Shown: positions 1-13,762, numbered from the stretch's first letter. The stretch is 64,000 nucleotides of DNA from Margaritifera margaritifera (GCA_029931535.1 JAQPZY010001660.1:1203001-1267000), one strand, 5' to 3'. The notes: generated by a model from the sequence alone, not told the origin. Program-made: numbers and translations.

Positions 1-60
1 ATGATCGTTTGATATGACATCATGGCGATGATAGTTTGATACGACATCATGGCGATGATT
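1..60. repeat. Short tandem repeat at window edge
   Basis: Two copies of a roughly 31-base unit containing GATACGACATCATGGCGATG-like sequence stand next to each other at the window edge. The array may continue outside the window. Confidence 0.6.
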
Positions 61-2726
<2,666 letters not shown>

Positions 2727-3094
2727 CAGTCTTGCCATAATCACTGGATCATAAAGATCGTGTTGGTCAGCAAAAATCGTTTTTATGAAACAAAAATTTT
2801 AAAATAACAGTGCAAACCTGGTGTCAGACCAGTCCAAGCGTGCCCATTAGCATGGGTTATAGTTTACAGAAACCAGGGGTTAGCTTTCTAATCGACCCGT
2901 AGCTACAGCTGCATAGGAAAGGAGTCATCTGAGTCCCCTTGGATGATCCGTTGATCTATAGTATAGTTCTTGCCACTGAGTTAACGAGCTTAAGGACTAA
3001 GTCCAGGAGTTTCTTTGGATGGCGTTTTTACAATTCTTGTTTCCCAGGCTTCTTTGCTTGCCCGTGTATTATAGAATATAGAATATTAGTACAG

Positions 3095-3935
3095 AGGGTT
3101 CTTAAGTCTACTGAAACAAGCGTTGTGTTCGGTGGCAACGGTTCACTGGCTTTACTTTCACAAGGTAATCTGTTCTCTCCTGAAGATAGGAAGGTAGTGT
3201 ATGGACATCAGGTCTCATAAAGTAGTCGACATTTCCGAAATTTGTTTGGGTTGGGTGGCCATCACCAGAAAAAATAGCCCTACCTAGGTTTCCTGATTTA
3301 TGTATTTTATGTAGGAAACATAATCTTCCTGCTCTTGGATTTTCGGGGAAAAGATATTCATTGGTCTTCTGATCTATATGTCCCTCTTTGAACATTTCAT
3401 TGATGACATTCTCAGCGTTCTTAACTTATTCTAGTGTTGGGTCATGTTTGGCTCCTGGCAGAATCATGTATCGATCAGCTGTCTGTCTACTTCACTGACA
3501 TAATCTCGGTCCATTGTAATGACCGCAGACCCTTTATCAGCTGGTTTGATTATGGTGTCAGTTCTCGGCTTTAGTGACCGTAAGGCTTCCTTTTCCTCTT
3601 TGTTTAAGTTTGAGCAATGCTTGTTCGACATGAGTGGTTTGTGATTTCACTTTAGATGGATGATATGAAGACCTCACGATAGGCAAAGGAATTCTTTGAA
3701 GGGGCACAATCCCTTTTTTCCGGAAATTTGGTGATTCGATGTATCTGTTTTGACCTTTGTTGTAAAGTGGGTTTAAGTTGCATTCTGTGACTGAACTCGT
3801 CTGTGTCCTTTAGTAATCCACCTTCGTCATAAATTTTAGGGCGGAGACAGAATCTTAGACCTCTTAATCCACCCTTGGATTTCAAGTTCGGTGCTCTCCT
3901 AACTGAGCTACCAATTTTCACATAATTAAACATTG
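3095..3935 (-). pseudogene. Penelope-like element reverse transcriptase remnant
   Basis: Read on the minus strand this is the N-terminal half of a Penelope-like (PLE) reverse transcriptase, broken by stops and frameshifts. Visible landmarks in order are a segment containing TDTIIKPADKGSAVITMD (about 3,530-3,580), then EMFKEGHIDQKTNEYL (about 3,340-3,395), then the signature KIHKSGNLGRAIFSG followed by a VDYFMRP..LPSYLQ segment (3,150-3,310). The pattern KPADKG ... KIHKPGNPGRP-type ... LPSY is typical of PLE RTs and differs from LINE or LTR RTs. The catalytic YxDD region and the GIY-YIG endonuclease are not visible, so the copy is truncated at its 3' end near 3,095. It is clearly dead. The family assignment is firm; the subclade is not determined. 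Confidence 0.85.
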
Positions 3936-4084
3936 AATAAGTGTAATAATGTCACCATGGAAATAATAGCCTGTCGGAAACTTGCAACATTTTCTGGACG
4001 CAATATGAAGTACATGTCTGCACGTGGATAGTCATCGTAAAATGGAACATCACTTGCAATTGCAAAAGAGCTGACAACTCTTTT

Positions 4085-4135
4085 GTCAGATGATTCCATG
4101 CTGTTGTTGTTGTTATTGCTGTTGTTGTTGTAGTG
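4085..4135. repeat. (TTG)n imperfect microsatellite
   Basis: Repeated GTT/GTTGTTGCT triplets. Confidence 0.8.
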
Positions 4136-4639
4136 TAACGTCAGACCTGTGCATACCTATAACACCAGAACACAAATACAATCTCAGCGCCATAAGAAGA
4201 AAGAAAGGATAAATGGCTGGTCAAGTAAATTTCATTGGAAACAAATGTTGGACTATATTCCTATTCTGTTTAACGTTTTCCCTAATTACACGTATATCAC
4301 ATTTCTTTTACCTCAGTCGTCCTGTCCTCGTCTGCTCATATCTAAGTTCCCTAGATCCGCCCTTTTTGTTTTACAAATATTAAAAGGGATCACTCCGAAA
4401 TACCTACAAATTGTCATGTCAGTTTTTAACAATTTGAGCAAAAGAATTTCGTAAGTGTCATAGCTTATGTTTAAAATATGTGCGTAAAAAAAATGAAATT
4501 AGAACACATAAATTAGACTCGACCATGGCCCGTATCCGCTGTTTCACACACAAATTCTGGAGCAGAATAACGCTATGAAGACACAAATGAAATATTAGTT
4601 ATTTAGAAAACTGGTTGATTAATTTAATGGGTTTTTTTA

Positions 4640-4800
4640 TCGGTACATCAGCACATAAGATATATTGTACAGAGGTAACTGGAAAAAAGTGTCTTGCCCA
4701 GAGACACACCGCGACCTGGTCTGTGCAGGATTCGAACACTCACCCTTCTGTTCGCGAGTCAGATCGCTAACCACTGAGCCACCGCAGCTCCGTGACAGGT
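4640..4800 (-). repeat. tRNA-derived SINE
   Basis: On the minus strand the sequence begins with a tRNA-like head containing an A-box-like GTGGCTCAGTGGTTAGC and a B-box GTTCGAATCC about 45 bases further on. It continues with GGGCAAGACACTTTTTT, a downstream motif seen in many metazoan tRNA-SINEs. There is no intact tRNA cloverleaf or 3' acceptor end, so this is a retroposed SINE and not a tRNA gene. The exact 3' end and target duplications are not resolved. Confidence 0.8.
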
Positions 4801-4899
4801 GGAAATGCCACAAGGGGAAAAGCCACAAGGGGAAATGAAAAAAAATAGACAATATGGCCAAGCTTATGTGCACGCACTATCCCATAAATATGTTATAAG

Positions 4900-5930
4900 T
4901 TTGAATATTATTATGCCACAAAAGAAACTTTTAATCATGGAGACGTATTTTGCCATTCATACGGGAGCCGTTTTGTAGTAGCTACTCGGCTTCTTTCACA
5001 ATCGGTTGGGTGAATTAGGCGTTACCGCGGTGGTCTGAAGTGTGGGAGAATAAACACACGTCCTGTATCTAATCAATCCCCTAATTTCCCCCAAAATTAA
5101 TGATTTAGTTTTGTCGGAACACCAAAAATATCGAATTGGCGTATTTTTGTGTTGATAAGGGGATTTATGTTAGCATTTTGTTATTAAAATACTCAGATCG
5201 CAACCGCAAATTGGTCGTGGGAACAAAGGTAAAGTTTCCCTTTCTGCACGTTGTAACCTTGATACACTTGCGCTGTCTGCAGTAACTCATTATTTTCATT
5301 TTTTTCTGATTTCATCTCTTTCTAGAACAAGTGAATTTTCACATCGCAGTTGTCCCAACATGATTTAAGGCTCAACCAGTCAGTCGACGATGAATCACAC
5401 AAACATTTGATTCCTACTGCATTATCTGTTGTTATGCTGACAATGAACTGGTAGCAAGTCTTTACTCCCAGAGAAAAGACTTGAAAATTATTGTCTCTGA
5501 TTATATCGTTGTGTCCTCAGAAATTCAGCGGTGTTTCTGCATTACAGCCCGTTTTCATTAACAGAAGGCACAGTTAATTTCGTTACTGGCAGCAATGCAC
5601 CTTGCTGGTTTTTCGCCATATCAAACCAATTTAAAGTATGCATTCACTGAAAAGCACGTAGCTTTCGCCAAAAAATTCCTACACGATACACTCCTCAAAC
5701 TGAGTGCACACTCAAACCAAGTTTTTGATAATCGCTTGTGAATATACTAAATTGTCGTGAAAAGATTTGAAAGTTGAAGATTATTTACTCAAAGATATCT
5801 TTAAATATGAAAGGTTATCTTATAAAACTCAAATACTATGTAATCTAAAGAAACAATATTTGAGTTTAAGTCAGCATTTAAATTAAGAGTTTTTTTTTTT
5901 ACTATGACGGCATGCCGGTTCCAGTTAACG
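4900..5930. other. Intergenic, no recognised gene
   Basis: Non-coding AT-rich sequence with no long ORF and no recognised repeat family. Confidence 0.5.
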
Positions 5931-5942
5931 TCAACTGTGCAC

Positions 5943-6430
5943 GCAGTATTTGAGTACATGTTTTTAAAAACTTCTTTTCATATGTATTTGGTGAATAATG
6001 TATTCCTTTGGTAAGTGATCATATGAGAATACCGATCAAAACGGTTCGCTAAGGTTAAACGGTTCTTGGAGCACTCTGAAAATAATTGCGCGCGGCATTG
6101 AAGTACAGGTTTTTAAAAACTCCTTTTCACAGGCATTTGGTGAATCATTTTTTCCTTTGGTAAGTAATCATGTGAGAATAACGATCATAAACGGTTCGCT
6201 AATTATAAACATTTGTAGGAGCACTCACATATCCCTCTTCAGTACTCCGTCCAACGTTTGTCGTAACAGTCTGGAAAGACTTCAAACCAGTGCTCACATT
6301 CTCCTCAAGCGTACTCCAGAAAACGTTTGTCGGAGCACTCAGGGAACAATTAAACACTCGTGCTGTGCTCACATGTTCCTCCTTCTTGCGCCGGCAAACG
6401 TTTGAACTTGACAAACCGTGTATGTTCATT
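5943..6430. repeat. Tandemly duplicated dispersed repeat (copy A)
   Basis: Two diverged direct copies of about 155 bases (5,943-6,097 and 6,098-6,240) share the segments GTTTTTAAAAACT, ATTTGGTGAAT, TTCCTTTGGTAAGT and AACGGTTCGCTAA. They are followed by a segment ending GGCAAACGTTTGAACTTGACAAACCG. Related sequence occurs at 37,360-37,650 on the other side of the Polinton, so this is a dispersed family. I cannot assign it to a transposon class. Confidence 0.6.
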
Positions 6431-6589
6431 ATATAATATGTCTACATCGAAAACAATTTATAACAGTGCAAACAAGAATAGAATCAGCATACTTAATTTG
6501 ATCACAATATCATAAAGTATGAAATGTCTTTCTTCTTTTTAGGCAACCGCGAATATATATGATCTTTGAAGTAAAAGCTTTCTTCTTGC

Positions 6590-6672
6590 CCTACCTTTAT
6601 AAACCTAGTATTACCTTTATAAACCTATTATTACCATTATAAATCTATAATTACCTTTATAAACCTATTATG
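6590..6672. repeat. About 18-bp minisatellite
   Basis: Four imperfect copies of a unit like ACCTTTATAAACCTATTA. Confidence 0.85.
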
Positions 6673-6739
6673 TCAGTTTACAGATTTTAATCTTTTTAGG
6701 TTCATTTTTATGATGATACCTAAGCGGCAATGTTCACCA

Positions 6740-6868
6740 ACCCTTTATAACGCGGTCGTGAAATCAGATTCAGTTGATTCAGTAATCAATTTTAAGCTAA
6801 ATTCTAAATAAAAAAAAAAAGATTACAGACTAAACTGAGTCTGATTTCCAGACCGCATTGTACAGGGG
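6740..6868. mobile_element. Foldback MITE, about 128 bp
   Basis: An almost fully palindromic element: the left arm (CCCTTTATAACGCGGTC onward) is matched in inverted orientation by the right arm (reverse complement begins CCCTGTACAATGCGGTC) over about 46 bases with scattered mismatches. The arms flank a short A-rich loop. It has no coding capacity. The target duplication is unclear, so the superfamily is not assigned. Confidence 0.7.
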
Positions 6869-6869
6869 A

Positions 6870-7570
6870 GGGGACGGCTTCACGATATTGCCTTTATGTT
6901 TTGCTAGGACCAAGACCAAGAGCACATTAAGGAAATTACGGAACTAATATCGGTAACCACCGCATGGTGCACACAAAGGATCATTGGAAACACAACAAAA
7001 CTTACATTAATTATTTGTCTCCATCAATGGCTATCATTTACCAACAGATGTAAGTGTGCGTGTACGCTTGGGTTCAACTTAACGCCCTTCAATGTACATG
7101 GTTATCAGTAAAAATATTGTTTGACAGTTCCAAGTGAAACATTTAAATGAACAGAATCTATAAAACATATTTTTACACGTGAAAACACATGTTATGACAG
7201 GTCTTACATACACAGAGATATACAGATAGAATGGAAATTTTCCAGAACAAATATTGTATTTCAGTATGGTTCAGTCAGTACACATGCACTTTCGCACTGA
7301 AAGACGCACCAGAAGGCCAGTTTGAATTTTTTTTCCCCCTCATTTCCGATATGTACATAATGGCATTTGACGTGTTTTTCGGTGCGAATGCCTTCTAGGG
7401 GTCAGTACTGAGAGGATTAAGTACAGTATGAAAACGTTACTTGTGATGCATTAGGTGCTGCAGATTTACTTTAAAGAGGTGCATGTAGAAAAAATGGTAA
7501 GGGGAAACAATTCCAACAATTCAATTCAATGACCTTACTATCCGTTATGATTCATAGCGGAATCAAAAGT
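6870..7570. other. Intergenic, no recognised gene
   Basis: Non-coding sequence with no ORF of interest and no recognised repeat. Confidence 0.5.
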
Positions 7571-7582
7571 TGTTATCAAAAT

Positions 7583-7736
7583 CAGTAGCGTACTAACGAA
7601 GGAGGGTGGGGGGGGGGGGGGCGGACGCCAGAGGTCTTGGGGAGCCAAAACAGCTGATTAAAATTCGGGCCTCGTATTCTGGCCCTTTGGGCCATCACGG
7701 TCGCCCCGGGCGCCATTTACCTTTAGTACGCCACTG
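7583..7736. mobile_element. hAT-type MITE with 8-bp TSD
   Basis: A 154-bp non-coding element. Its ends are CAGTAGCGTACTAA and, inverted, CAGTGGCGTACTAAA, and it contains a G-homopolymer and a GGGCGCC-type GC-rich core. It is flanked by ATCAAAAT (7,575-7,582) and ATCAAATT (7,737-7,744), an 8-bp target duplication with one mismatch. TIRs of CAGTGGCG type plus an 8-bp TSD fit a non-autonomous hAT transposon. Confidence 0.8.
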
Positions 7737-7981
7737 ATCAAATTGGTTTGGCAGATTAATAGATTTAGGGAAAGGCTTTTATCATAAACAGTTTGCTCCA
7801 TGCAAACGCTTGTGGAAGAGCGAGAAATAATTTACAAGGAACCCCCCAAAATATAAAAATGATATAAATGGATTTGCTGGAAGTGGTTAGAGCTCTCTTC
7901 TTACTTGAATTCCCTGTGGATTTGTGTGATAAGTAGCTGCGTCAAGTTAATAATAAATGGAACCGAAACTCTGCAAACTAC

Positions 7982-8202
7982 AGGGGTGGATCCAAGGGTG
8001 GGGTGGAGCCGACCCCTCCCCCCTCAAATGAGTGTGAAACAATCTGAACGTTTCCTATAGTAAGTTTTCTTTACATTTAGATGGTTAAAATTATGCCCTG
8101 GAAACATTTAGAATGTAGGAGCTTCCGGGGGCTTCGACACCCTGGGCCCTACCAGGAATTCCATTCCACAGACCTCTTGCCTACTTGCATCCACCCCATA
8201 AC
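7982..8202. mobile_element. Possible second MITE
   Basis: Begins with AGGGGTGGATCC and ends with GCATCCACCCC in inverted orientation, enclosing about 195 non-coding bases. The terminal inverted match is short and I see no clear target duplication, so this is only a candidate. Confidence 0.35.
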
Positions 8203-8322
8203 CATATCTATTTTGTATACTGCTCATAACTTACATGTTAAAAATTTAGTAATTAAGTCATTTGACGGTGTAGATACTTTTTCAAAAATTAGTTTGACAT
8301 CATACAGAAAGACACTCAAAAC

Positions 8323-8324
<2 letters not shown>

Positions 8325-8358
<34 letters not shown>
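8325..8358. repeat. (GT)n microsatellite
   Basis: 17 uninterrupted GT units. Confidence 0.95.
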
Positions 8359-8360
<2 letters not shown>

Positions 8361-8469
8361 TGAATATTCGAAAAAATCAAACTCTATTCGCAATGTCTGG
8401 AGTTCTATAGAAAACCATACAGCCCAATGTCATAGATTTATCAAACAAAGTGAAACTTCTAAAGCCGGC

Positions 8470-8620
8470 CCCTGTATAACACGGTCTCCCCTACAGACCG
8501 GCCAAATATGTTGGTCCCAATACAGTTGTTCTAATACTAATCAAATTTCCATATTGGCCACCTCCAAGAAATATTTAGTCTCGAGTGTGGCCAGTTCAGA
8601 GAAGTTTCACTGTATATTGA
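8470..8620. repeat. Dispersed repeat fragment (GGCCAAATAT/TTGGTCCCAATA family)
   Basis: Contains GGCCAAATATGTTGGTCCCA. Similar sequence in the opposite orientation occurs at about 52,455-52,620 (TTGGGACCAAAATATTTGGC). I read this as two diverged copies of one interspersed repeat family, class unknown. Confidence 0.45.
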
Positions 8621-8644
8621 TTTCATTCACCACTTTTCTGTCAT

Positions 8645-8835
8645 GATTTTCTACCACTGTAAAGTTACTATTTTTCGGGGGGTACTAATTTTCGAGGATT
8701 TCGTGGAAATGAAATCATGTAAAAAGAATAGGATCTCATCGCCAGTCCAGGATTTTGAGTACCAAAGAAAATGTAATTTGTTGCAACTCCACGAAAATTG
8801 ATACTCACGAAACTACAGGAGTTCACAGTATTTCT
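8645..8835. repeat. Imperfect inverted-repeat element
   Basis: The left part contains ACTAATTTTCGAGGATTTCGTGG and the right part contains CCACGAAAATTGATACTCACGAA, an imperfect inverted match around a roughly 90-base core. It could be a MITE remnant. The ends and target duplication are not resolved. Confidence 0.45.
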
Positions 8836-9186
8836 TAATAAAACTTTTACCACTGATGTGTTTCATCTTTATAAAATAAATGCAAAAAATGATTTATCTT
8901 CCATATCTTTGATAAAATTATTTAATTAATGAGTTTTAAAATGTTAGCAAAAAATAAATGCAAATACTCAGTTATCTTCCATATATTTCATAAAATGATA
9001 TCATTACTGACTTTCTAAGTGTTAGCTAAGTCAGGGGAGTTAGGCGTTGCATGACTATACACAACATACGTCAGGGGCATTAATTCTTGTATTGTTCTCA
9101 ACAAGCGTATCGTCATAATGTCGAGTTGTGTCCCATTATATGTTATTGTTTCATACGCCTTTGCATCTGAATTACGTTTGACTTGG

Positions 9187-9340
9187 GCTGCATGTTCTAT
9201 TTCTCTGGTGTCGACTGTGTCAAGTTATCAAAAATGACATACATGTTCTATTTCTCTGTTGTCGACTGCGTCACGATGGCAAAAATGGCATGCATGTTCG
9301 ATTTCTCTGGTGTCGACTGTGTAAAGATAACAAGAACACG
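9187..9340 (+). repeat. About 58-60-bp minisatellite, 3 copies
   Basis: Three diverged tandem copies, each containing CATGTTCTATTTCTCTG and a TGTCGACTG motif. The short ORF across it only reflects the repeat. Confidence 0.85.
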
Positions 9341-9429
9341 TACTACAGATTTTACATATTGGCATTCCAGACGAAGTTGGAGAGGAGGTGTTAATTTGGG
9401 GAAAAGTAGACCTCAGTAACCTTAATAGA

Positions 9430-11119
9430 CGGCCAAGCTATTGCCATCACCTCAAATGTATTATTTAGCGAACTCAAACATTGTGAACAAGAACGTATTT
9501 TTATTATAGATTTTTTTATTTCCTGTAAAAAAATCACATGTATATCAATTTAAAAATACAGCACGAATATTAAAGCAAAGATCATCTTAATCACGCTTAC
9601 ATCCCTTTAATTATGTAACACAGGGCAAGTCTTCAAGTTTAAAGTGTTCACTTGATTGCTAAATATGGTTTACGAGAATATTTGGAAATAAAAGTCTAAA
9701 GTTCAAATTATTTATGTATGACATTCATTGACTTTATCGTTATTTATCGCGGTAGTTAAGTAATTTTAAATACCTGCCGGTATCTTCTCCCGCCTCGTAA
9801 ATGGAGTTTTCGTGTCATGATTTTGTCAGACGACATATACAAAATAAGTGGTATAGGGAATGAGTATTAATGTATTTTTATAATCAGTACAATTCGACGA
9901 AGCTGGTCCTATATCTAGCAAACAATAAAATTTATATGTATATCTAAAGATAACATGTATAAATGAAATGTAATTAGGATTCTATAAGATTTCCTCTGTA
10001 TTCACCACTGGATCACTAGAAAGATGAATCATGATATGAGGATCGTTCACATTATTGATTCAAGCACATGGACGAATTTCAATATTTCTGGCGATTTTAG
10101 CACAGACAAGTTTGAAATATATAATTGGTTGTAAACTAAAGCTATTATTCTCTTTCAAAAAAGTAAAACGATTTGAAAATGCAATGTAATTCAAATTGTA
10201 CCGTTACATCAGAAACGCGAATCTGCCATGTTGTTTTCGACGAGTAACTTCTATTAGAAATAGCGAAAAATAGTCATACCCTCGGGGTCAGAATTTGTTT
10301 AAATGGCCACAAGTGATTACACTTGGGTGGATATTCCCTATCCCTCGCAAATGCATGTAATCGATTCTATTCTTCCATTTGAAATCTTCTAATTTCCTGG
10401 TTATCGTAGCCTTTTGAAGACGTATATAACGCTTAATTTCAGTACCAAGTTTTAAGAAAATTGTGATTATGACAATTTATTCGGTTAATAGGTTATTTTT
10501 GCTTAGCAAACACAAACATTATCATTTAAAGTTTCAAGTTTCAGCAAGTAATCCGACAAACAATCTACCAATTAACCATTATTGATTGATATTCATAGCT
10601 TATCATTCCTGATGGATTTTTGCTTTCATCCATCGGTGACATTCCAATTTATTGGAGAGAATGACAGTAAAGTAATTTGCTGGACCAGATTTGTTAATTT
10701 TATTAGCTATAACACTCAGCACATTAATATCATGTGACGTGTAACGAGGAATCGATAATTACATAGTTGTTATGCTGTTTTGAGGACCAAATTGTGATGC
10801 ATACAGTTGTATGTTTACTTTTTATTATGTTACAGTGTTTAATAGAGTGAATGGTAACGTAAGCAGTAATCTTTTAGACAGTGTTTACGTTTATTATTAC
10901 ATTTCAAGACTGGCGTAAACCCCGCTATCTATACTAAATACGCTATCCTTATCAATTACATATAAATTTGACAATTTAAATACTAACTGTATTTTTAAAA
11001 AGTAACACATGCAACCGCTGTCTGTAAGTAAATGCCGCTTTCTGTAACGACTTCAGCTTCGCATATGTAACCGTTATCTCTATCAAATAACACTATCTGT
11101 ATCAGGAAGTTTTTAACCC
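9430..11119. other. Intergenic, no recognised gene
   Basis: AT-rich sequence without ORFs longer than about 60 codons and without recognised repeats, running up to the Polinton target site. Confidence 0.5.
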
Positions 11120-11125
11120 TATAAG
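11120..11125. repeat. Left target-site duplication of the Polinton
   Basis: TATAAG immediately precedes the left terminus AGTAATATAG. Its partner is TGTAAG at 36,337-36,342, five of six bases identical. Polintons are known to make 6-bp target duplications. Confidence 0.8.
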
Positions 11126-11819
11126 AGTAATATAGTGTGACCATATGGGGACAAAAATGCCCCTTCAGGGACAATGTGAATTAACATTACGACCGCCATC
11201 TTGAAAGTATGACCCTTGGGGGACAAAGGGAATTTAACATTAGTCGATAGGTTTAACATTAGTATGATTCTATGGGGACAAGTGGTATGGTAATATTAAA
11301 AATGTCCATAGTTGTAATATGCGTATGATCCACTGGGGACAAGGGGAATTTGATATTACTTCCCCATATTTTTATTTTTAAATGGCAATATGGGGGCAAG
11401 GGGAATTGAAACGTTAAAATTGTCATGCACATTGACCATCACCTACCTCTACTGCCCATCACCCACACCTACTGACCAACACGGCTTCTGACTGACCAGC
11501 ACCCACTCCTCTACTGACCAACACCTACACCTACTAACCAATACGCCGTCTGACTGACCAGTAGTCATACCTACACTAACTCATACAAAGGGTATATAGA
11601 ATAAGCCGGCAAAATTTAAGTAAAACCCCCTATAAACAAAACTAACGACCCTCCCACCATTATAACCCCAATAACTTCCCTACCATCCCCATATAAACAA
11701 AACTACCACCCGTACGACATTTATAACCCCTATGAACGTCGTGAAAAGGGAGATAAATCACACAAACTATCATACCTATATACTATTACACACTAAAAGG
11801 ATAGAAGGGTAGAGTGGAG

Positions 11820-12055
11820 CAGTAAGATGTGGCACTTGGGCCCCTTACGGAAATTAACATTACACCGTAGGTTTACATCGGGGGTCTCTCTGGCTCCATA
11901 CGGGAATGGTAATGTTAAAAATGTACATAGATTTAACATGATGGGATTGTAGGGGCCTAAGGGTTTAACTTGATGTGGATCAAGTGGCCCCCGCATGTAA
12001 ACCTATCGACCGTTTTACTTCAGCCCCAAAAGGAAAAGGTAATGTTAAAAGTTTT
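11820..12055 (+). repeat. Left-TIR-specific internal copy of the terminal block
   Basis: Repeats the arrangement of the first 200 bases of the TIR (CCCTTACGGAAATTAACATT ... ATGGTAATGTTAAAAATGT ... CAAGTGGCCCCC). It has no counterpart at this position in the right TIR. Probably an internal duplication of the terminus. Confidence 0.6.
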
Positions 12056-12644
12056 TGATACTATCCAACACTCACTTTTGGAGTACTATCCAGGAGGAGT
12101 GCTTAAACACATTATACATACAAACACACAAGCATACTATCACACAACGCCAAAAGCAAAGTCTAGTAGTATTTATAGACACACTATACCCACAAACATA
12201 AGAGGCGGTTTTGAGTTGATTGTGAACAAACATAGACATATACATAGACGTACACAAACATACAAACACAAAACTCATAGTTGCAATGATTTTGAGTACT
12301 ATCTCTCTTTTCGGGAGATCTGGGTGACCCTGAAAAGGTCCGTTTTGATTTTGAACCAAAGAACGTTAACATGGTAAGACAGCTTCACTCTTCTTCGTCG
12401 TAAGATTCTTCTCAGTGCTGGTCCGTAGACTTAAACACGCTTCAGGCACCCTTGCCTCTCCATGTATACCCTTCTTTTACAAATAGCTGTGTTTGTTATC
12501 TTGGTAATGGTCCACGTTGCTTTGACATATACCAGGAAATCTGAATTTAACAGCATGCTGGAAATGATGGTCGATGGCTCCAGTTTTACCCACATCTTGT
12601 CAGGTTGTCTTGAGAACAGATGACACAATGGGCCAACGCACCTC

Positions 12645-12652
12645 TATATATA
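12645..12652 (+). promoter_or_regulatory. TATA box inside left TIR
   Basis: TATATATA within CCTCTATATATAGTCTA. The same motif is kept at the mirrored place in the right TIR (35,300-35,307). Its conservation between diverged TIRs suggests a promoter that fires inward. Confidence 0.5.
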
Positions 12653-12691
12653 GTCTAGAACCGGATTGAAACGGACTGGGAAGTTCCACCA

Positions 12692-13138
12692 GTCTGAAGG
12701 CGTGTAACATAATTCAGTCATGGCGTGTTGTCTATCTTAAACATATAGTGAAAACAAAAACGGTTAGTTTGTTAGAAGATATTTTGGCGGAGTTAAAACA
12801 TCTGAGAGAAATCTACCAAACATCTTTATCCAAACCGAAGAGAAAGAGACCTTCACGACCATGACTTATAAGCTTTCTATGGCTACATCAACGGTCATTA
12901 CCACCACTGAAACGCTAGCAGCAGCAGTCACTACTATCATTACCACAAGAGCAGGAGAAGTAGGATTTGGACGTGGAAAATGTCTCAGACAGTTGCAGTT
13001 GATGTTGACAAATCCATACATTTTTTTATTAAAAAAACCCAAACGTAAACAGTCCTTTTATAGGGCCACCAAATACTCTTACAAAAAAGAAAGATACTAT
13101 TCAATGATTGCCAAGTCTAACAAAACGAATTCCTCCAT

Positions 13139-13170
<32 letters not shown>

Positions 13171-13240
13171 TATCTTATTCATACTAAAAGAACAAATCAA
13201 GACAAATATAAACTTACGTTTTTGGCATATTCTCGTGAAA
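12692..13240. other. Left-arm segment between TIR and knuckle gene
   Basis: Contains a 108-codon plus-strand ORF (12,861-13,187) ending in a GT microsatellite, with no recognisable domain. The right arm lacks this whole segment. It may be the decayed 3' part of the minus-strand knuckle gene or another small gene; I cannot decide. Confidence 0.35.
13145..13168. repeat. (GT)n microsatellite
   Basis: GT tract of about 12 units inside the Polinton. Confidence 0.9.
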
Positions 13241-13377
13241 TCAGAATCGCAATGAAATTTCATAACACATTCCAATAGTCCATTTTCTTCTTTCTTTCTT
13301 TCTTTCTTTTACTCTCTTTCTCTTTTTAATTTCATCACTGGTGTGGGTTCCTCCTCTTCTGCTGTTTCTTCTGCTTG

Positions 13378-13750
13378 TCAAGCATTCTTGAATTTCTTTA
13401 CTGAAATGGGTTTTTCTTCTGTTTCTGCTTCCTCTGAAGAACGCTTCTTCTCTTTGTTCTCTTTGTTCTTGGGACACTCTGATGACCAGTGTCCTTTTTC
13501 TTGACATTGATAACAGTTATCTTTACTATAGTCTTTCTTTTCTCCTGTCTGAATTGTTCCTTTTCTTTGACGTTGTGGACATTCTGGAGCCCAATATCCT
13601 TTCTTTTTATTGACATAGCAGATATCTTGACTTTTATCTCGAGTGGAGTAGCCTGAAGTCTTACTGGAAGTATACTTTCGAATAATGACTCTCTGTAAAT
13701 CGCTTCCATCTTCACAGATTGAAAACTGAATGAGTGTATTCTCTTAGGGC
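13378..13750 (-). CDS. CCHC zinc-knuckle protein of the Polinton
   Basis: On the minus strand an open frame of about 120 codons runs from near 13,750 to a TGA at 13,378-13,380. It carries a textbook CCHC knuckle, CYQCQEKGHWSSEC (C-x2-C-x4-H-x4-C), preceded about 30 residues earlier by a degenerate one (CYVNKKKGYWAPEC) that has lost its second Cys and its His. After the knuckles come Lys/Glu-rich segments; the frame resumes after the stop with more acidic/basic sequence, so the gene may originally have reached about 13,240. CCHC knuckles bind single-stranded nucleic acid in retroviral Gag and related proteins; here a role with the element's DNA or RNA is inference. It is divergently oriented to PolB, with a TATA-rich stretch between. 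No clear ATG is visible. It is missing from the right arm. Confidence 0.65.
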
Positions 13751-13762
13751 GAGGGGTCTCAA

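Larger units (their letters stand above)
11126..12691 (+). repeat. Left terminal inverted repeat
   Basis: Matches the reverse complement of 35,261-36,336 in order: the terminal 32 bases, blocks of the type TTAACATTAGTATGATCC...GGGGACAAGGGGAA, the GACCATC..CCTACTGACCA subrepeats, a segment with ATAAACAAAACTAAC, the ACTATCTCTCTT..GAGATCTGGGTG segment, and finally CCTCTATATATAGTCTA through TTCCACCA. It is about 490 bases longer than the right TIR, mostly because of an extra block near 11,820-12,055. Inside are short tandem subrepeats (11,440-11,560) that could be replication or packaging sites; that role is inference. Confidence 0.85.

Noticed and set aside
4640..4800. Functional tRNA gene
   Set aside because: A and B boxes are present, but the acceptor stem is not paired and the sequence runs on into a SINE body.
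11970..12377. 135-codon ORF and its minus-strand shadows
   Set aside because: Lies within the left TIR; the mirrored right TIR does not keep the frame.
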